Below, piece by piece: positions 62,522 to 64,000 of a DNA stretch of 64,000 nt. The notes beneath the pieces are model-generated. The model did no database searches. It was given only the letters and a program-made list of their open reading frames with translations, and was not told the DNA's origin. The DNA lies in assembly GCF_021602585.1 (NCBI RefSeq), contig NZ_BQIP01000006.1, positions 124,001 through 188,000 on the forward strand. Direction: 5' to 3'. The DNA is from Pseudomonas faucium (lineage in GTDB: Bacteria > Pseudomonadota > Gammaproteobacteria > Pseudomonadales > Pseudomonadaceae). Numbering within the stretch: position 1 is the first letter of the stretch; every line of letters begins with the position of its first letter. A program made the position numbers and the translations under genes.

Positions 62522-63676
62522 TCACGGCTTATCAAGGGGCTCAGGAATAAAGCCCTGTTCTCTCAACGCTTTGATCACCCCACGTATCAGGTAATTGTTG
62601 GAGAAACCGATCGTGTACTGCCTTGAACCTGGGCTAACCGGTACAAGCATACCCTGGTCCACCAGCTTCCTGATCTGGTAGGTCCGTTGACTGGACGTGA
62701 GCTTGGGCAAAACCTCGGCAATGTCGGCAGATTTAACGACCTTCATTTTTATCGCACTCGTCAGAATCTGCTCCTCTACTTCAGTGATCCACTCCCGACT
62801 GCGCGCAAAGCTCACCGCTGGAAACAAGATACTTTTCGTGAGATAGCCATAGTTGGTGAGCTTATCCACCTTTTCCAGCTCGTCGCGAATGCCCTGCAGA
62901 ACGTAGATACACCACGACTCCAAGCCCGCCGTGGTACCGGTGTGGGCCATCCCCAGCATGGTGTAGTAGTTCTCCCGATCATTGCAGAACACCGCCGTGG
63001 GGTTCAGCACCCTTCCGCCCACATTCACATTGAAGCCGTACTTCATCAGCAGCGCGTAAGTGAGCAGCCTCACCACGCGCCCGTTGCCATTCCCGAAGGG
63101 GTGGATCCAGCCGAAACGGTGGTGCGCCAACGCGACTTTCATTAACGCATATTTCGGGGAGTCGTCACGATTGATGAAACTGACCAGTTCCTGCATGTAT
63201 TGAGGCACCAGCACGGCATCCGGCCGGGTGTGTTCCGACTGGGAGATCCTGACCGGGCCTTCACGGTAGGCCCCGGGGGTCTTGTCTCCCTCGCGGCGCA
63301 AACCGAGCACGGTCATGGCATGCAGCTCTCGGATGGTGTGCTCCGTCAGGGCTACATCAGGCTTCATCACCTCTTCGATGTAGTCCATGGCTTTCTCGAT
63401 ATTGGCGATCTCCAGCAACTGGTCGGTGCTTTCGGCCTTGCCTTCGACCTTGCTGTCGATGTAGTCCGCCAGTGTGGTGTGGTTACCCTCGATTCGAGCG
63501 GATCCCAAGCTCTCCAGCGTGTGGAACAAGTCCTTGAGCTGGAAGAAAACCTGCGGTGGCGTATCGCCCTCCAGCCTCAGCCTGCGCAGGAATTCAAGCT
63601 CGCTCAGCACGTCAACCAGAGGCGAGTCGAAGGACGGGTTCAGCAGCTGGAGATCGTGATGAGAAAACGTGGCCAT
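62522..63676 (-). CDS. Fic family protein (class II, self-inhibited)
   Basis: 384 aa. The Fic motif [12 protein letters not shown] (HPFx(D/E)GNGRxxR, with Asn in the acidic position) and an N-terminal inhibitory helix SARIEGN ([S/T]xxxE[G/N]) are both present. The inhibitory helix before the Fic core makes this class II. The C-terminal winged-helix part ([28 protein letters not shown]) may bind DNA or targets. Fic enzymes AMPylate target proteins; the Asn in place of D/E may reduce or alter the activity. Cytoplasmic; target unknown. Confidence 0.9.
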   Translation of the reverse strand: MATFSHHDLQLLNPSFDSPLVDVLSELEFLRRLRLEGDTPPQVFFQLKDLFHTLESLGSARIEGNHTTLADYIDSKVEGKAESTDQLLEIANIEKAMDYIEEVMKPDVALTEHTIRELHAMTVLGLRREGDKTPGAYREGPVRISQSEHTRPDAVLVPQYMQELVSFINRDDSPKYALMKVALAHHRFGWIHPFGNGNGRVVRLLTYALLMKYGFNVNVGGRVLNPTAVFCNDRENYYTMLGMAHTGTTAGLESWCIYVLQGIRDELEKVDKLTNYGYLTKSILFPAVSFARSREWITEVEEQILTSAIKMKVVKSADIAEVLPKLTSSQRTYQIRKLVDQGMLVPVSPGSRQYTIGFSNNYLIRGVIKALREQGFIPEPLDKP

Positions 63677-63867
63677 CTAGACATTATCTCTAAACAGGAA
63701 AACAACTATCATTAAAATTTTCGCAAAACACCCCGAAAATATTGGGTGAAAGCTGAGCTCAAGGTAAGCATTATCTTGAAAGCCGTGCAACCGGAAGTGA
63801 AAAGCGGCCTACCGTTAACTCGAAACTAGTCGTGAGCTGGAGCGGCCAGAAGGGGAATGATAGAGAC

Positions 63868-63896
63868 AAAAAAACCCGCACAAGGCGGGCTTTTTT
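63868..63896. terminator. bidirectional intrinsic terminator
   Basis: aaaaaaacccgc-acaag-gcgggctttttt, with A/T tracts on both sides. It lies 190 bp upstream of the Fic start, so it probably ends a gene beyond the window on either side. Confidence 0.85.
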
Positions 63897-63963
63897 GGAG
63901 GGGCCGGAAACAAGGAAAGCTGCATCGGGCCAACTGAATATGGTGCGGAGACAGGAGTCGGAT

Positions 63964-63993
63964 AAGGGCCCAAGGGCCCAAGGGCCCAAGGGC
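63964..63993. repeat. tandem 8-bp repeat (aagggccc, about 3.75 copies)
   Basis: Units start at 63964, 63972 and 63980, with a partial copy at 63988. The motif gggccc is itself palindromic. Just before it, tggtgcggagacaggagtcg (63942-63961) resembles a tRNA 3' end read on the other strand, but no complete tRNA can be folded within the window. Confidence 0.7.
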
Positions 63994-64000
63994 ATGATTT

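Overview
The window is a Pseudomonas chromosome fragment of the P. putida group. The evidence is GC-rich coding sequence, the gene order cgtA-proB-creA / rpmA-rplU / ispB / fklB / lon-like / gdhA / ettA / GGDEF-EAL protein / glyA, many paired P. putida-type REP palindromes, and AT-rich islands between conserved genes. Species names and neighbour comparisons are from memory; no database was searched.

Left core (1-27.9 kb). It opens with a tRNA-Met and a LysE exporter divergent from a LysR regulator. Next come an M15-like peptidase and a secreted unknown, then rimI with a probable psi subunit of the DNA polymerase III clamp loader. The MksF-MksE-MksB condensin operon follows, without mksG next to it. 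Then cgtA/proB/creA, ribosomal proteins L27/L21, ispB with a consensus-like promoter divergent from that of rplU, a YjdM/PhnA protein, and a small gene behind a good Fur box. After that come an FKBP, small unknowns, a Lon-like protease, DUF3015 and DUF4105 proteins, a lipoprotein, a Gre-type factor, gdhA and ettA.

Island (about 27.9-52.6 kb). An AT-richer, mosaic segment separates ettA from a small zinc-ribbon-like gene that I recall lying beside ettA in P. putida. Its modules are: (1) a coupled four-gene recombinase cassette of three tyrosine recombinases and a small coiled-coil protein, followed by a perfect 28-bp inverted repeat; (2) a double-length IclR regulator divergent from an MHS transporter, a D-2-hydroxyacid dehydrogenase and an RraA-like aldolase, which looks like an organic-acid catabolic unit; (3) a glycine-zipper protein with a histidine-rich tail; (4) an SdsA-like alkylsulfatase, a FadL-type porin, a DUF3313 lipoprotein and a four-TM protein, which looks like a sulfate-ester utilisation unit; (5) an XRE regulator and an unknown gene diverging from a palindrome; (6) a probable HEPN protein, a membrane protein, and a cytoplasmic subtilase coupled to an AAA+ ATPase, which looks defence-like. 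A 40-bp repeat (gggtcga...tcgaccc) occurs three times inside the island.

Right core (52.6-64 kb). The zinc-ribbon-like gene, a 1276-aa PAS/GGDEF/EAL protein, glyA, an unknown, and an SBF-family transporter are followed by a coupled pair of very small genes. These sit behind a strongly structured 5' leader that looks like an undescribed cis-RNA. The window ends with an AT-rich DUF2806-type gene, a class II Fic protein, a bidirectional terminator and an octamer tandem repeat.
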